The notes under the pieces were generated by a model, which worked only from the letters and a program-made list of their open reading frames with translations, made no database searches and was not told where the DNA came from. This document shows positions 1-36,646 of a stretch of DNA of 64,000 bases, in pieces. The stretch's first letter is position 1. Each line of letters starts with the position of its first letter. This DNA comes from Glandiceps talaboti. Lineage: Eukaryota; Hemichordata; Enteropneusta; Spengelidae. Location: positions 12,813,246 to 12,877,245 of the forward strand of contig NC_135555.1 in assembly GCF_964340395.1 (NCBI RefSeq). Direction: 5' to 3'. The position numbers and the translations under genes were made by a program.

Positions 1-3000
1 GCGTCTCCTTTGACGTGGAAGACTGGAGATTTGAGTGACAGATACGAAGCATTGGAAGCACATCCTTCGTTGTTCGTTTGCTGAAAAAATTTCGGTATTT
101 TATCGATGATAAAAAGAGACAAGATAAGTGTATCATTGTTTATACACTCGTATTGCAATCATGAAAACATATCTACTAATGCATGGATTGTCTAATTATT
201 GTCGTCAAATTGGAATTTATATTCTATTTAGAAGAATTTCTATAATATTTACCAGACAATTCATAATCTAGTCGAAATAAGCGTGTAGTAAGGAGAATAG
301 TTTAATTACAACACTTCTACTAAGTTTAATTTTAAGAGCGGACCAATGTGCACTTTAATTAAAAAGGACTGAAGTCGTACCATGGGCGAGCATTCAATAT
401 TTTATCATATATACTTATTGAGTCACGAGTTTGTAAGAAAGTTTATGAACGATAGAAATGAAGGTTTTGTTCTTTCCCTTATTTACTGGTGTTCGAATAT
501 GCGAATTTCGATATCGCGGTCACTTGTAAGTAACCAACACAGTAGTAGGCCTAGGAAGGCTCAAGAAGATTTTTGTAATGATACGTTTTCGCAATATTGC
601 TCTCCTTATTATATACATTCCTAATATATAGGTGTTATGATGCAAAACAAAAACAAAAACGAAAATCAAACCAAACGACTTATACCTCCATTTCTTCGAA
701 GTTTGCGACAAATAAGGTGATGAATTGACTCAGAGATGGTATGGTAATATTCTGTAAACTTTATCCGAATGTAAAATGGCCACACGAAAAGCAATGTCAT
801 TTATAGAAATGACTAGCAGGAAGGAAATGCCATTGGAATGAATATGGATCTAAGCCATCATGTACGTTTTACACCATAAATGCCGTCATACGAAAAAGAA
901 GAGGGAAAGCAGAACTAAGTTGTAAATACAAAATTATTGTTACAAAGAATGACCGAGTATGACTATCATTGCGATCATTATATTTCGTGGTCTTTGCTAT
1001 GGTTTATAGAGATGGAGAAAAATACACGAAGTGAGATTAGCACACAATTGTTGTAAAGAATGAGCAAAGAGAAGGAACTGTTTACCTTCTCTAGGCTAGG
1101 TGTGTCCTATGAAAAACCTTGAGACTCGCGACAGACTGGAGAGTCGTGACGGACAATAATCGATATTACATTTCTTTGTTACATCCTACAATATGATTGG
1201 TAGACATTTTCTTTAGATAAATGATCGAATACTATACGCAAGTGAAGACGTTACCATGACAAAGTACATTATATTTATACAAAGAGAAGAGAACAAATCA
1301 AAGGAACCATACAGATGTCGAACCATCCCAGTCACGATTCGACACTGTTCAACAAAAACGTAAACAACACTATTATTATAGGTCCCTGGACGCGACAAGG
1401 ACATCCTTATTCGGTCGTACTGTTATCCATTGTCTAGTACTCTATATGATGCAGACTGATTTTACAGGGAAATGGGTTGTCAAGCAAATATAGTTACCCA
1501 TAAATATATCACTAGTTGAACACAATTCAATCCTTGAATTGTTCGTTCCCAAACTTGAAGATATAAAGTAAAATCCAAATGGTATCAAAAATAAACTTTC
1601 ATTGCAAATCAAATAATCTCAATACAAGCAAACATATATTATCGTCACTGTACTTTTTTTGTCTTTAACTTTGTGACCAAACTTATATCAACAGTACATG
1701 TCTATTATACAACTCTAGATTCGGATACCCCAATCATTAAAGCATTAAAAAAACTATGCAAAGTTTATGATTCGCTAAACCACAGACAAGTAAGAAACTA
1801 ACGATTGAATGAAATCTCATTTCCGTTCGGCCTTGAATCTATGAAAAGCTTTAAAATGGGTTTGCATCATTAGTTCACACTTTCTGTCAATCAACAAAGT
1901 GATCCCGGATCTAACGTATCATGCCTACTATTGGGTAAAACACCCCCACTTTACTTCTAAACTTAGAAAATGAAGTCATACTGTCTTTGATATGATTGGT
2001 TCAAAGTTAAAGTATGACGTCATCGTTCAGTCATCTATTTTACATATTAATTAGCTCAAACCAAAACATCACATCAACAGAATTCTAGAGAACATTCTCA
2101 CAAGTCGTGGCATATTGGTCCTGTAGACGTAGACGAAACGAAAACCACACCAGCCTGTCATTGTGTCTTGCACCGAAGCCGCAAAAAGACGTAGTTTGAG
2201 GACTATGTTTAAACACTGAGATTGTCTGTGGTTTAAAGAATATGCTACGAGAGAGACCTGCTCGCACAGATGTTGCACTGACTACGTAACCAATTATGCG
2301 TTCTTATCGTTGTAAAGCAACAGGCTTTTTCACGGCACAGTTCGGTTTTAGTGAAAAACTATACCCTGACTTTCAAAAATGTGTTTCTTTCCCCAATTTA
2401 AACCTCTGTCATTTTCACAATACATCAGTCTGAGGAAGATAATCTCACACTGTTTTAGAAATCTTATGCCACATTTCAAAAACAGGTTAACGTAGAGTGA
2501 TAAACATTTCATATTTGTTTTATCTTCATAAAGTGGGTTTAGTTTACATCTTTGAACTTGAATCACAGTATGCAAAGCCCTTTTTTTTCACTCAGCACAG
2601 AGAAAACTTTACTTTACTAACTCTTCACTTGGATAGATACAACATTTAGCTAGTAACAATATGTTGATACGTTTGTTAAGTAAATTGGTGTAGTTTTAAA
2701 GGTTCATATACGCCCAGTGAACAACAGCTCTCGGCTTACTAACTTAAACCAAACGAACTTACCAAACTGTTTTGGTTTTTGATAGGAAAATATTTAATGG
2801 AGAACGATTCAAATGAAATCAGACCCATGATACACGTACCTATGATACAGTATAAACTTTAACTTGGTAATGATTTTGTTCTGGCAGATAGAAAGATAGG
2901 CAGCCAGGTAACTCAAACACCACTCAACATGAGACTCATGGTGCATGTCTATAGCATAAAATCTAGAAGGAGTAGGGGTGGGTGGAGTGGTAGTAACTAC

Positions 3001-6000
3001 GTGTAATTCGATCGACACACTATTAGTGTTCACCAGGACTATATATTCCACATAGTTGTTTCGGCGGTGACGGAAATCAGGAAATTGTTCGATTTTTCTG
3101 TTATTTACGTCCAATACACTGTTTGTAATTATAGTTTTTTACAAACTCACTCACGATATCGTTCTCATAAATCCAAAACTATACGACTGTCATGTTTCTT
3201 AGTCTATAGGTATTATAATGTAAAAAAAAGAAGAAAAACATACAACACAACTTTACCTCCGTTTCCCTATAAGTTTGTGACAAACAAGGTATTAAGGTGG
3301 CAGTGGTATTATTTTGTGAACTTTATCTGAATGCAAAAATGCTTACACGAAAGACAATATTATTCTTCACAGTAGCAATGACGAACAGGAAAATTAAATT
3401 ATTGGAGTGAGTATGGATCTAAGCCATCATCATGTTTTAACACTACAATAGTCCAGAAAAGAATGGCGGGAGGGGAGGGGGTAGCGGAGAATTAAGTTGT
3501 AAATACCCAATTGTTACAAAGAATGAGCAAACGTGACGGATGAAGAGGTGTTTGTACATGCTCACTATTCTGAGGTAGACGACGAGTACATTAATTTTCA
3601 TTTCACAACTTGTTAGTCAATGTAGAGATCTTCTGCAAACTAACGGGATTCAAGTTTTAATTTGGTATTTTTCCGCAGACGATTTAGATTTTGAATATAA
3701 AGGTAACAATGTAGGATTTTTTAAAACTTTTCTTTATGAAGTATAGTCGTAATACGCCCGATTGAAAGTTGCATAATCTATCCACAGTTATTGACCAATC
3801 AGATCACCGTATCTCAGTCACTGCCTTTGTTCGATAAAAGTCTAATCTCATTAAAAGATTTTCATTTTGTGAGACATTTTCAATCTGATGTGAAGACCAG
3901 CAAAGTGAGCTTCACCAAACTTTGAAGACAGTCAATTTCATCTGATGTGGGTGAGTCGACCGCTTATGTGCATTTCTTTAGCCATACAGTTGTAACAAGA
4001 CTTTTTCATCATAAGTTAAAACATACGTTGATGTTTCGGAAATTTTTGTATGGTTGTTGATTCCACCCCCCCCCCCCATGTTTTTGTGGTGTTTTGTGGT
4101 GTTTTTAAAGTTGTCGCTCATTGGTGAAAATTAAATGTCCGTGTTTTTGTTTTCAAGGAAGCTATACGGAATACTGTTTTGATATTAACACCATTTCAGT
4201 GTTTCGTTAAGTTGTGGATACTAGTTTCTACGTTTCAATAATAATGGGGTATACTGTGTGTAGATAGATTTCTCGTCAATGAAACGTTTACTACTAGGAA
4301 ATTCGAAAAAAGGAGGCGGCAAATTCCAATCAATCTCCTCAGTTTATACGTACCTGTTTTATCAGTTTATTAAAAAACAACGGATATCTTTGAATCGTGT
4401 AGACATCGTGTGTGAATACCAGGTTTGAGCTCCGTAGATATCAAGTGATGACTAAGGCCTAAGCATTTCAGTATGAAGAATATACGAGTACCTGTCAATA
4501 TGCAGCAACAAATATCGCCCCCAACCATATACACCCCACTAATTGCTCGTGGACAATTAAATCAACAGCTGGCTCATGTACATATCTCAAAGTGAGGTTC
4601 GTTTACCTGTGAGACGTCAAAGGGCTCTCGGTACGTTAAACATGCCTTCATTTTGCTAAAAAAAAGTCAGCCGAGAAATCGATCGATGAGGTCTATTTTT
4701 TAAACAAAGTCTGAAAGATTTCGTTGCCGAATTAAATTGGTTAGTCGAGGGTTAACTAGATCTATGGATACCAATTTGCTCGTATTAGACTATTAGAGAT
4801 AAAATGTGCAATCCAGCGATGTTGCAGATGTTAGTGGTCCTGGGCCCGGGCACAGACAAGGAATTTTGTCCTTCTCTGTGTCCTGAGTAAAAAGTTTGAG
4901 AAAGCGCCACAGACCATAGGGAGTCGTGATGGACAGTACTCAAAATTGGATTTCTTTGTTCAATCCTACAATATGATTGGTAGATCCCCTCCCTTTATAG
5001 ATTTATGATAGAATATTATACGCAAGTGAAGACGTTACCATGACAAAGTACATTATATTCATACAAAAGGAAGAAAACAAGAAACATCCCAGTCACGATT
5101 CGACACGGCTCAACAAAAACGTAAACAACACTATTATTATAGGTCCCTGGACGCGACAAGGACATCCTTAGTTTGGTCGTTTTGTTATCCATTGTCTAGT
5201 ACTCTATATGATGCAGACTGATTTTACAGGGAAATGGGTTGTCAAGCAAGACATAGTTACCCATAAATATATCGCTAGTTGAACACAATTCATTACTTGA
5301 ATTGTGTTTTCTCAATATTCCCAAAGCTATAGAGATAAACTGCAAATATGGTTTTAAGAATATCTTTCATTGCATTTGTTTTACAAATCAAATCATCTCA
5401 ATACAACCAAACATATTATCGCCACTTTAGTTTTTTTTTCGTCTCTAACTCTGGGACCAAACTTATAGTAATAGTGCATGTCTATTACATAACTCTAGAC
5501 TCGGGTACCACAATCATATAAAGCGCTAAAAACTATACAAAGTTTATGGCTCGCTAAACGATCGATCGAAATCTCATTTCCGTCCAGCCTTGAGTTTATG
5601 AAAAGCTTTAAAATATAGTTGCATCATTCACACTTTCTGTCAATCAACAATGTGATCCTGGATCTAATGTCTAATAGGCCTACTGTTGGGTAAAACACTC
5701 CCACTTCTAAACATAGAAAATGAAGTCATACTATCTTCGATATGATTGGTTCCAAGTTTAAGGATGACGTCATCTTTCTTTTCATCTTTCTGTCATATAT
5801 TTTACATAATTAGCTCAAACCAAAGTAGCAGAATTCACAAGCCATATTTGTCCTACATACGAAACGAAGAACTTATGTCGTCGTATGTTGCACCCAAGCC
5901 GCAAAAAGAAGTCTTTTTATACGACGATGTTTCAACACGTTATATGTGGTTTACAGAGTATCTCATGGGGGGATCTGCTCGCAGAGATGATGCACTGACT

Positions 6001-7090
6001 ACGTAACCAGTTACGTGTTCTCGTTGTCGTAGATGAACAGGCCTCTTTGGTTTTTCGTAGCCTACACGTAGACTCGACGGACTGGTGTTACCCCTCTATT
6101 TGCTATCCTAAGTGACATTTTGATTCGGAATTTCGCTGTGAAGCTGATGTACATTTTTCGTCATATATTGAGTTAAGTTTACATGTCCTAAAATAAATCA
6201 CAGTATACGAAAGCCTCCCCTTCTCTCTCAGCAGCGGGAAAACTGTACCCCACTTGCTCGTAATTATAACTTAGATAGATAGTCGAACGAAATAGTCTGA
6301 ATTACAAATATCAAAACATCGACCTGTGACAGGCAATATTTTGATGCATGTGTTATTGAGACTAAGTTTATGTAGTTTTAAAAGACTAATATATACCTGG
6401 TGCCAAACGAATCACCGAAAATTCATTGTTGCTTTAGTAAAGAACATTGTATAGTAAATTTGTTTTCTGAAATCAGACCCATGATACCGATAAGACTCAT
6501 CACAGTGCCAGGCAAAAACACGTGCACTCAACTACAAAATACAACCGCTAAAGTGTCGGTATTTATCAACTAACTCTTGTATATGTAGTGGATGGTGGTA
6601 ACGATCGACACATTTAAACTATTTAGTGTTCGTCAAGACCATATACCCATGGTTGTTTTGGAATCAGGAAATTAATTTAAAACTCACATTTCGATTTTTG
6701 TCTCGAATCTAGTAAGACATTTACTATAATTATGACGTTTTTGTAAGTTTCGTCTATTTGGAAGATTGGAGATTTGACTGAAATAAACGTTGTAATGGAC
6801 GCATATTCTTCGCTGTTCGACTCCTAGTAATAATAGTATAATAATAATAATGCTTTATTCATTTACTCAACATGTATATCTATCGAGATACTGTAAAAAG
6901 AGAGAACACAAATGTTGTTCTATTGTTTGTATTAGGAGGGCTACAAATCTATAATTTTTCAATATACTTAATTAAATCATGAACGTATATCTACTAATAG
7001 TACGCTTAATCTTTCGCAAGGCATGACGTTTTATTAGAATTTCTAAAATATTTACCAGTCACAATTTTGCCGAAATAACAGTCACGTACG
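1..7090 (+). repeat. Diverged tandem duplication, two units in direct orientation
   Basis: Colinear blocks are recognisable: 630-960 with 3200-3545; 1120-1560 with 4905-5320; 1600-2300 with 5385-6035; 2770-3080 with 6465-6670; and the end block 1-330 with 6745-7090. Shared landmarks include TATGGATCTAAGCCATCAT, CCTACAATATGATTGGTAGA and AGGTCCCTGGACGCGACAAG. The second unit carries about 1.3 kb extra between its first two blocks. No conserved reading frame runs through the pairs, so this looks like a non-coding or dead repeat. Confidence 0.75.
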
Positions 7091-7212
7091 AAATTCAAGT
7101 AGTCTTTAGACGCCTCGGACATATACTGGATTCGGCGTTGCTAGTATTCGTCGATATTCTTTGGGGGAATTGATTGAAAAGGTGACAAAATGATTACTCG
7201 ATAGGGCCATAT

Positions 7213-7235
7213 ATAGACCCTCCTGGAGGGTCTAT
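7213..7235. repeat. Short perfect hairpin
   Basis: ATAGACCCTCC and GGAGGGTCTAT are separated by one base. A related shorter hairpin (AGACCCT, AGGGTCT) lies at 7690-7708, and TAGACCCTACGCG at 17709 resembles one arm, so it may be a dispersed small element. Confidence 0.5.
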
Positions 7236-9701
7236 GATAGCGCCAGACAAAGAATTTACCCTTTGCCGTGGTAGAGCTAATGAAATAAGCGTCCACACGC
7301 AAAATTTATCAACGAGTGATCCATAATGTTTTGTTCAATGTTTCGTAATGAAAGGAAAGTTGCATTATACTATATAGCAGTGGAAATTTTGTGGCAGCTG
7401 CGTCACGATCCTGGCGAACATATAAACGCACCCCCTTTCTATCGAAAAGTAGATAGTTTCAATACTTTCCGACAACTTTTTAAATATGAAAAGGTAAAAA
7501 TCACATATTCTCTCCTCCTCCTCCTCCACGACTTTTTTTTGATGTTTGAGGTGCACGTACAAGGACGTTACGTATACAAACTACTTATTGTTGCAACTAA
7601 TGGGAATAGTATTATATTATAAAAACGGGAACAATACACACATGTGTTTACTGGTAGCCAAGTCACGATTCGTTACTCGTTACACAACAGACCCTACACG
7701 AGGGTCTATGGTTACACTTAGCACGTACAGACCATACTTATGGATGTTCCATGTCAGTACACAAAGAAGAAATTTTAAAAACATAAGGGAACTGTTTATC
7801 GTTCTACGCGATTTGGCACTGTTTCAAAAAAAGACAACAAAGCGATTATGACAGCCTATTGTATAATTTCGCCACATTGGCGTTTTTGTTTCCGGGTTAC
7901 AGAGAAGTTTGTTACCATGGAAACAAAACACTCGTGAGTCATCTGGCAGAAGTAGTGGGAACAATAGCCCCCTTATGATCTGCTGGTGAAATGTTGGAAG
8001 TTATAACACGGAAATATGTGGACAACTGTGATTTGGTTTTATATGATCGAAAACAAAATCAAACGAATAATACATACCACGTACAGCTGGCCGTACTGTA
8101 CCACGGCAATCGCACTTACTAAGTTGATGAACTTAGCACACAACAGTTCCTTGGTCTGACAAACTCTGATACAGAGAGACGCTTAAAGATTGTCATTTTA
8201 CAAAAGGAAATTTCAATTTTGTATTATACTAATAAATTCATAGTCATATCCCATTGTCATTATTTCATATCTATGGTAATTTGATGTATCTATATATAAC
8301 ATAATGGTGACTCGCCCACACATACATTCCGTCGCATATGTACAACCACGTGCACGCGTTAAAAATACACGTATGTCGTTGACCGGCAGGATATTGTTTC
8401 GGAAAACATGTTTCAATATTTCTTGTAGCACCGACATTAGTGAGATTGTATGTTTGTAGCAAGAACTAGGTCAAAATATGAACACAGTTAAGTTTGCAAA
8501 AATTGGTTCCAGTAGCTAGGTACTGTAACTGTTTGAATACCAGGTGTGAACTAATGCACATGGATCAACAAAAAAATACTCAACCGAATTTACCAGTAAA
8601 GGGACGCCCTGTAACATTATATATGGTATCGTATTATGTTAAATGTAATATGTACTTACGATTTGATGTCACAAACTATATAGATGTTACATGTAATTAC
8701 ATCCTTGTAAACTTCAAACTCAAACCACTGCACTGTAGAGGTCTGAGCTTCAAGCGAAAATAATCGGGGAAAATGCACCTTGTCAGGCATTATCCGCATA
8801 GCTTCCGAACAATAATATGCATATACCGTGGCGTGGACAGTTATTTATTTTGACCAAGAAACAGGAAAAATCACAAACAAAAACAAAACGAGAATAATGA
8901 ACCACAGACAAGGAGAAGTGTGCGGCATAGAGTTATTTTAGTTGCATGAGTCACAGACAAGGAAAGGTAGATATATACCTGTCTGTGCAGGAAGTTTAAG
9001 GAAACGATTAATATTTAGTATTTCCGGGCACTGGGTTTGTGGTCTTTTCTGATTTTCCTCTTTGCTTGCACCTGGCTATTTGAGTTGACGTGAAACACTT
9101 GAAAGCTCAAAACAATGCTCATAACGCGGTTATCACGACAGCTTGGAATCGTGCGTGGTTTTGATTGCAAATCAACGTAGAAATTATAACCATCATATGA
9201 TAGTAATCGCTTTCGTCACATGCGCGCATAGCCAGAGCCTGTATACCATACATACAACTAAGGTCACTATATGTCTTCAACCAGACTGGTCTTTAACAAC
9301 AACTATTGTCTCAATCGTGATATTGCAGTATAGACAACAAGGGAAGACAACACAAATTGACTGCTTGATTTAGTTGGCATAGAAATTGGCGCATTGCCAG
9401 CACTTGCACTCATGATAGCCACATACATCAGTATCACTGCCACACGGAATACAATGACTAATAGATTCAACCGTTGGTGGCGCTCGTATAGTCTCTGCCA
9501 GACGACTTTTCCCATTGGGTTGAGAAAAAAAAAAAACATTGACTAAACCCCTTCCGACAACAGATTAGTTTGGAATCCAAAAGTCGTTCCTCGTTGTCAG
9601 TGAGACTAGATTACCGCCACATAATTTTATGTATATGGTTCAAATTGGTTATCAGATACGTTAATGCCACAACGAAGTTTAAATCAAGCTGGTGTTTGGA
9701 A

Positions 9702-31243
<21,542 letters not shown>

Positions 31244-31761
31244 AGAGCTATTGACTGTGTCCCAATATCCCTTTTTGTAATAAGATGATCTCAACCCGCT
31301 ACCCAAAATAATCTTGTTAGTTAGTGTCTTGTTCAATTATAAATTACAGTGTACAATTTTATTATTTGGAATATTTGTACATGTATAGCTAATCACTATA
31401 TGTGTGTTTAATACTACACATTAAAAAAGTTTCTCAGAAATTTCCTCAGAAGTAATTTGATATAACACTGCAGATGATCACATAACATTATCATACACAT
31501 TTACTAACATTTTATATGATATAGTTCTATTGTTTACTAGAATTGAACAATTGGACAAAAAGAACCGTTCATTGTTTGATTGCAGTCCAATCCAATTTAA
31601 TACATTATTATATCAAGTTTACTGAGCTGATGATGCTCTGTGCCAAAACTATTCTCAGTCATAACTTTTGGAAAAGCTATGAATTTGGTTTTGTTGAGAC
31701 CATCCAGTTTTCATTTTAATAGACAGTGGTATTAATGTTTATCCAAGTCTTCAAAGTTTGA

Positions 31762-31828
31762 ATCAATCAATCAATCAATCAATCAATCAGTCAATCAATC
31801 AATCAATCAACCAACCAATCAATCAGTT

Positions 31829-31860
<32 letters not shown>

Positions 31861-31923
31861 TATCGACCAATCAATTAAATCAATCAATTAATTAATCAAT
31901 CAGTTAATCAATCAATCAATCAG

Positions 31924-31968
<45 letters not shown>

Positions 31969-31981
31969 TAATTAATTAATT
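31762..31981. repeat. (AATC)n microsatellite with interruptions
   Basis: About 50 AATC units with AGTC, AACC and AATT interruptions, in or after the 3' UTR of the EMI/EGF gene. Confidence 0.94.
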
Positions 31982-34011
31982 ACAATACATAGTTGACTCT
32001 AATATGCATTCATACTTAATCTGTCAGTCTCATGACAACTTAATCCACTTTTTCCCAACTTGTAGTTTTTAATTTGCAAACAAATTCCCTCAGGTAGAAA
32101 GAGGATTAATCTCACAAGATTCTGAATTGAAATGAGTTTTTAATGTTCTTCTTTTGGGAACAAGGGTTGTGATTTGTTTGTATTGAAAACATCAAAAAAA
32201 CAGTGAAAACGCTAAATAATTTGAAGGTAATTACACAAATTTTGTTAAAGATGGCGAATTTTAAAAGATACTTTTCTTGACCTTCATGTAATGTATTTTA
32301 ATAACTTTTGTAAGTACATGTCATCACTCTTTGTTCAAAGCTTTGTCAGTCAGTCAAAACAATGGAACAATTTTGGGATACATTTAACAAGTTGCATTGA
32401 TGAGTGAATGCAAAATTCAAATTACATGTAAAACAAAATTGAACCATGAAACTGTGAATTGTATTTTCAAAATTGCCATGTTTTTTTTTTGTAGTTAAAC
32501 ATAAAAAGCATATGTTGTGTGTATTCCAAACCAAATCATCATAAAAATATGATGAGGCATTTCAATAAGCAAAGATCTACACACTAAAAGATGATTTAGT
32601 CACAGTAGCTACTAAGTTTTTTATGATACTTTAATAATCACTCAAATGAGAATAAACATAACCAAGTATCCATATACTTACCATTCATTCTTTGTTAAAA
32701 GTATGTAATATTAAATTTGTCTTAATAATATTTCAAGTTTACGAGGGATTTAAGGTTGTCAAGATTTTATACCATATCAACATAACTAAACTTATAACGA
32801 CAGCCCCAGTCAATGTTGGGACAGATCTAGTCTGTATAAAGTGGCACAAGGTGTGTTTATAAGCTATTCAACTTGACTGAAAAGTTACAAAAAACAAGCA
32901 TACTAGTAAAATAATGTTAATGTCAATGCATGCCTTCATTATGGGTACTGAAATCATACCCTGGCATTGTTTGCCCACTTCACAGCATAATAATGACCTC
33001 CCTGACATATTTAGTTTATGTATGATAAATTACTTCATCGAATCATTTATGAATTATTCATGAGTACCTGGTTTGAGTCAACAATAAGTGATGGTTAAGT
33101 ATGTTTCAGTAATTAGAATGTGACAGGTAGCTTTTAAGCTACAGCAAAGATTACACCCCACAATCCTATAAACTCAGCTTGTGCCCTTTTAACTAGAACT
33201 CTGCATGAGTGTTGTGTTTGTGTTTTGAAAAAAAAACTAAATTGTTTACTAATATGAGGGGTTGAATTTACATGACAAATTTGAACTAATACTATGTGTC
33301 TAAATATGACAGTTCAATTTCTACAGAATGATGAATTACATCACAGACCATTTCCAATGTTACATTATGTGGAGTGTGAAACATAAAAAGGGTAGAAATA
33401 GTCTGGGGGAGAGAAATTGTAATTCCTGTGCATTGAAGTCACATCATGACGAACGCTCTCAAGTGTGCAACTTTAGTCTAAAAGTCAGTCGGCCATTTTT
33501 TTTTTTTTGCAGTCATGATGGGCTCAAACATTATTGTCCTACCTTACATATCTGAGACATATGTGACACCAAATAATAGTTACACCGAGTTATCATGGTT
33601 GATTCATTGTTACTGATTGCCCTTGTAGCTTTCCTAAATTGCAAATTGAAATGTGAAATTCATATTTACTGTATGCCGATTTTTAATGAAATAAACCCAT
33701 TGTCCGAGTCATAATATACTAATATGAGAGAAGTAACTCAAAGAAAGCACGTTAAGTACCCTGTGATTTACAAGATATTTTTGGCACTTAAGCCTGTATA
33801 TATTCCCAACTACATATTTCAAAGTATGAAATATTCATATAATTCGTCATGATGTGACAAACACAGTGTTATGAAAGTGTCAAATCTCTGGTCAAACCCT
33901 GTCATAATATTAACCAAGCAATGTCATTTTTGCTGATGAATTTATTGGTGGAGGTGATGTTTCCTTTATGTCATGTTAATAGATTTTATAAAATTACTAA
34001 TGTGTAAATTG

Positions 34012-34055
34012 AATAAAAAGTTCTAACCAAATGTTTTATTCTCTATCATTTTATT
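34012..34055. terminator. Possible convergent polyadenylation signals
   Basis: AATAAA on the plus strand at 34012-34017 and on the minus strand at 34035-34040 and 34050-34055 face each other between the convergent EMI/EGF and F-box/WD40 genes. Another plus-strand AATAAA is at 32651-32656. Which one is used is not known. Confidence 0.25.
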
Positions 34056-35087
34056 CTTCACACAAATTTCACACATGACTAACCAAATTGCTTGGACTGA
34101 CACATCACAATTTTAATACTGTGAAATACACAATTTTCATGTGGGTAATATTTGCAGTACCATTTTCAGCCCCTTAAAAAGAAAATACTTCATAATTAGA
34201 CCTACCCTGCTATGTGTAAACTCTTGCTGCCATTTAAAGCTGTATTCTAGTATATAAAACACAAGGAGAGATAGCAGCTATTTGTTTTAGTGGAACAGGA
34301 TCCAATTGAACTCACAAACGACAAGAGAAACGTCATATTGCTTTGCCTTTAATGAAAAACTTCTAGACCTGACACAGGTTTGTACTTGAATTTCCATTTG
34401 AAGGTTTCTACTTTGCTAACGTCAAAACACATCTTGCTGATCCTCAGTTGTGCACCATTGTACAGCAGGCTCTGCACCTTACACACTTAATTGAAGATGA
34501 TTGCAATCCACTGGGGTCAAAGTTGAGAGCCACTAGGTCAAAGGTGAAATCCGTTGGGTTGAAGTATGACATCATTAAAAGAAGACAGATAGTCATAGCA
34601 ATAACAGACTAAAACACATATAGTATACACAAATCATACAAAGCAAAAACACAAAGAGATTTTGTTATATTAGTTTTAACCTTTATTATAAGATCAATAC
34701 AAACACTGTCACCTGTAGAAAAATATTTCAAAAGATAATAACATCTCAATCAAATTCATTTGGCTATTTACAATATATCCGAAAAACACATACACACTCA
34801 ACATACAATCGGTGGATTGGTCTCTTTTGGCAGATTTATATTCAAACAGAAAATTTCACCCTGGTTTCACCTAGCAAAACAAAACAAAATCAATTTGCTT
34901 TCAGAAGTGTGGATTTAAATAAATCTTCACATTTTGATGTGCAAAAGTATAGAAACAAACTTTTGTAAATGGCTATACCCCAAATTATTATCATTTTTAG
35001 ATATGCACGTACAGTTTTAATACAAAAATCACATGGCTGAAATCAGAGTGGTATTATTTCAAAATTTGGACTTGAAGACCCAGTTTG

Positions 35088-35300
35088 GATTAGGATTAGG
35101 ATTAACATCTAGGTGTGAAAAAAGTTGTCTGACAAAGCTATAGAAAAAGTTGGTCCAGAACAAAAGAGAAATCCTACGTAACTCTTATATGGTTTCACTG
35201 ATATCATAACACTAATATGAGAACCTGGGATTGAAACATTGGCCTTTAACACAGCAAATGACATCACTGAAGAACACTGAGTCAAATACACAGGGACATG
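35088..35300 (-). mobile_element. SINE-like repeat, copy A
   Basis: On the minus strand it has an A-box-like TTCAGTGATGTCA, a B-box-like GTTTCAATCCC, the body GGACCAACTTTTTCTATAG and a tail AATCCTAATCC. Two other copies are in the window. A tRNA origin is suggested by the two boxes. Confidence 0.6.
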
Positions 35301-36315
35301 TTTCTCTAGTCTGTTTTTGAACCATAACAAAATGTAGGAGACAAGAAACACTGGGATTAGGGATACTATGTTGATGACTTTTTACTTGAGGCTTTATCCG
35401 ATGCAAATCTGTGATCATATGAAAAGCTTGGTTAAGTGTCCTTCAAGTGTGTCATAATATATCTGATGGTGATTACACCCCCATAAAACTTAAAACTCTA
35501 ATAAGGAATGGACTTTGAGTACAAATAAAAGGAATATAACATTATCTGAAGAGATAAATATTATTTGCCAATATAATGAATTATCAAAACATACTTATTA
35601 TGTATCTTTAAATTTTAGCATTTTTATGTTCCAGTAAATGTTCACCGATACTGAATGAAATTGCATGTAGTGTTCATATAAGTCACCATCATACCAATAC
35701 TGCACTTTCAAAAACAAAAGTCACAGAATTTGACCAAATGAACTACAGAGGGCGGTATTCACATCGGTGATTCGACATCTCTGTATGGGAAGAAGCAAGT
35801 TTGATTACATCATTTGGCAATTTGATCCTTATATAAGACAGTAAAGTATCTGTTATTAACATAATTTTACAAAATTGGCAAGAGAATTTACATATTTACA
35901 ATACATAATTTGGCATTTAAACTAAGATGCTACCCAGTAATATGCACATATTAATACTGTGTTTACATTCAGAAAAGTTATATTAAGGCTATATCGGTTC
36001 GATATTAATACATTTATAGTTTGTACAGTGCCACTATAAAATATGACCCCTGAATATTATATTTGTTGGCACCACATTAGAAATATTTACATTAAATATG
36101 TATACATAAATGGCTAATTGCAAAACACAAATTTTGTCTTTCATACGTACATGAAGTGACTTCATCTTCCAGAGAATCACAAAGTCTCTCTTGGGCAATA
36201 TCCCCAATTCTGATTCTCTACACTAATTATTCAAATTTTCTTTCAATATGCACTGCTTTTAAATTTAGTGATATTTAAATTCTACCACAGTTCTCCCCCT
36301 GTATATCACTTGGAT

Positions 36316-36646
36316 TAGTCTCGGTTACCCAGACAGACTCTTGCCGCTGGGGGCTCTGCCTATGAGACCTCCCCCAAGTGAGAGTCCATTCAGGAAGCAC
36401 CGATCAGAGCAGTGCATGCTGGGAAATACTTCATGTGCTACATTGTAGACTAAACAATTTAGATACTTTCGTGACAAGTTATCGCTTCTCAAGCATCATA
36501 CATCTAAACTACAACAAACAGGGTTCGTAAGCCCATTGTTTTATGACTTGGAAGAAATGTACTATGTGATGGTTTCCCCAGATTCTCGTCTGGGTGGTCT
36601 CGTAGAAGAGACCTCCCAGCAGCGAGAGTCTGGGTAACCGAGACTA
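36316..36646. mobile_element. Foldback (MITE-like) element with TA flanks
   Basis: The ends TAGTCTCGGTTACCCAGAC and (inverted) TAGTCTCGGTTACCCAGAC match over 19 bases, and GACTC/GAGTC and CCTCCC parts extend the match. The TA at each end could be the target duplication of a Tc1/mariner-type element. A diverged relative is at 12960-13194. Confidence 0.75.

Larger units (their letters stand above)
1..9569. other. No supported gene; old duplicated unit and unique AT-rich sequence
   Basis: No exon with family similarity was seen on either strand. About three quarters is explained by a diverged two-copy duplication, listed separately. 3560-4860 is an insertion present only in the second copy and shows nothing recognisable. 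7205-7240 holds a short hairpin. 7500-9569 shows no repeats that I could follow. The promoter of the EMI/EGF gene may lie just before 9,600. Confidence 0.6.

Noticed and set aside
9570-9701. Upstream in-frame ATG extending the EMI/EGF protein
   Set aside because: It would put about 44 mostly polar residues before the hydrophobic leader. The ATG at 9702 gives a normal signal peptide.
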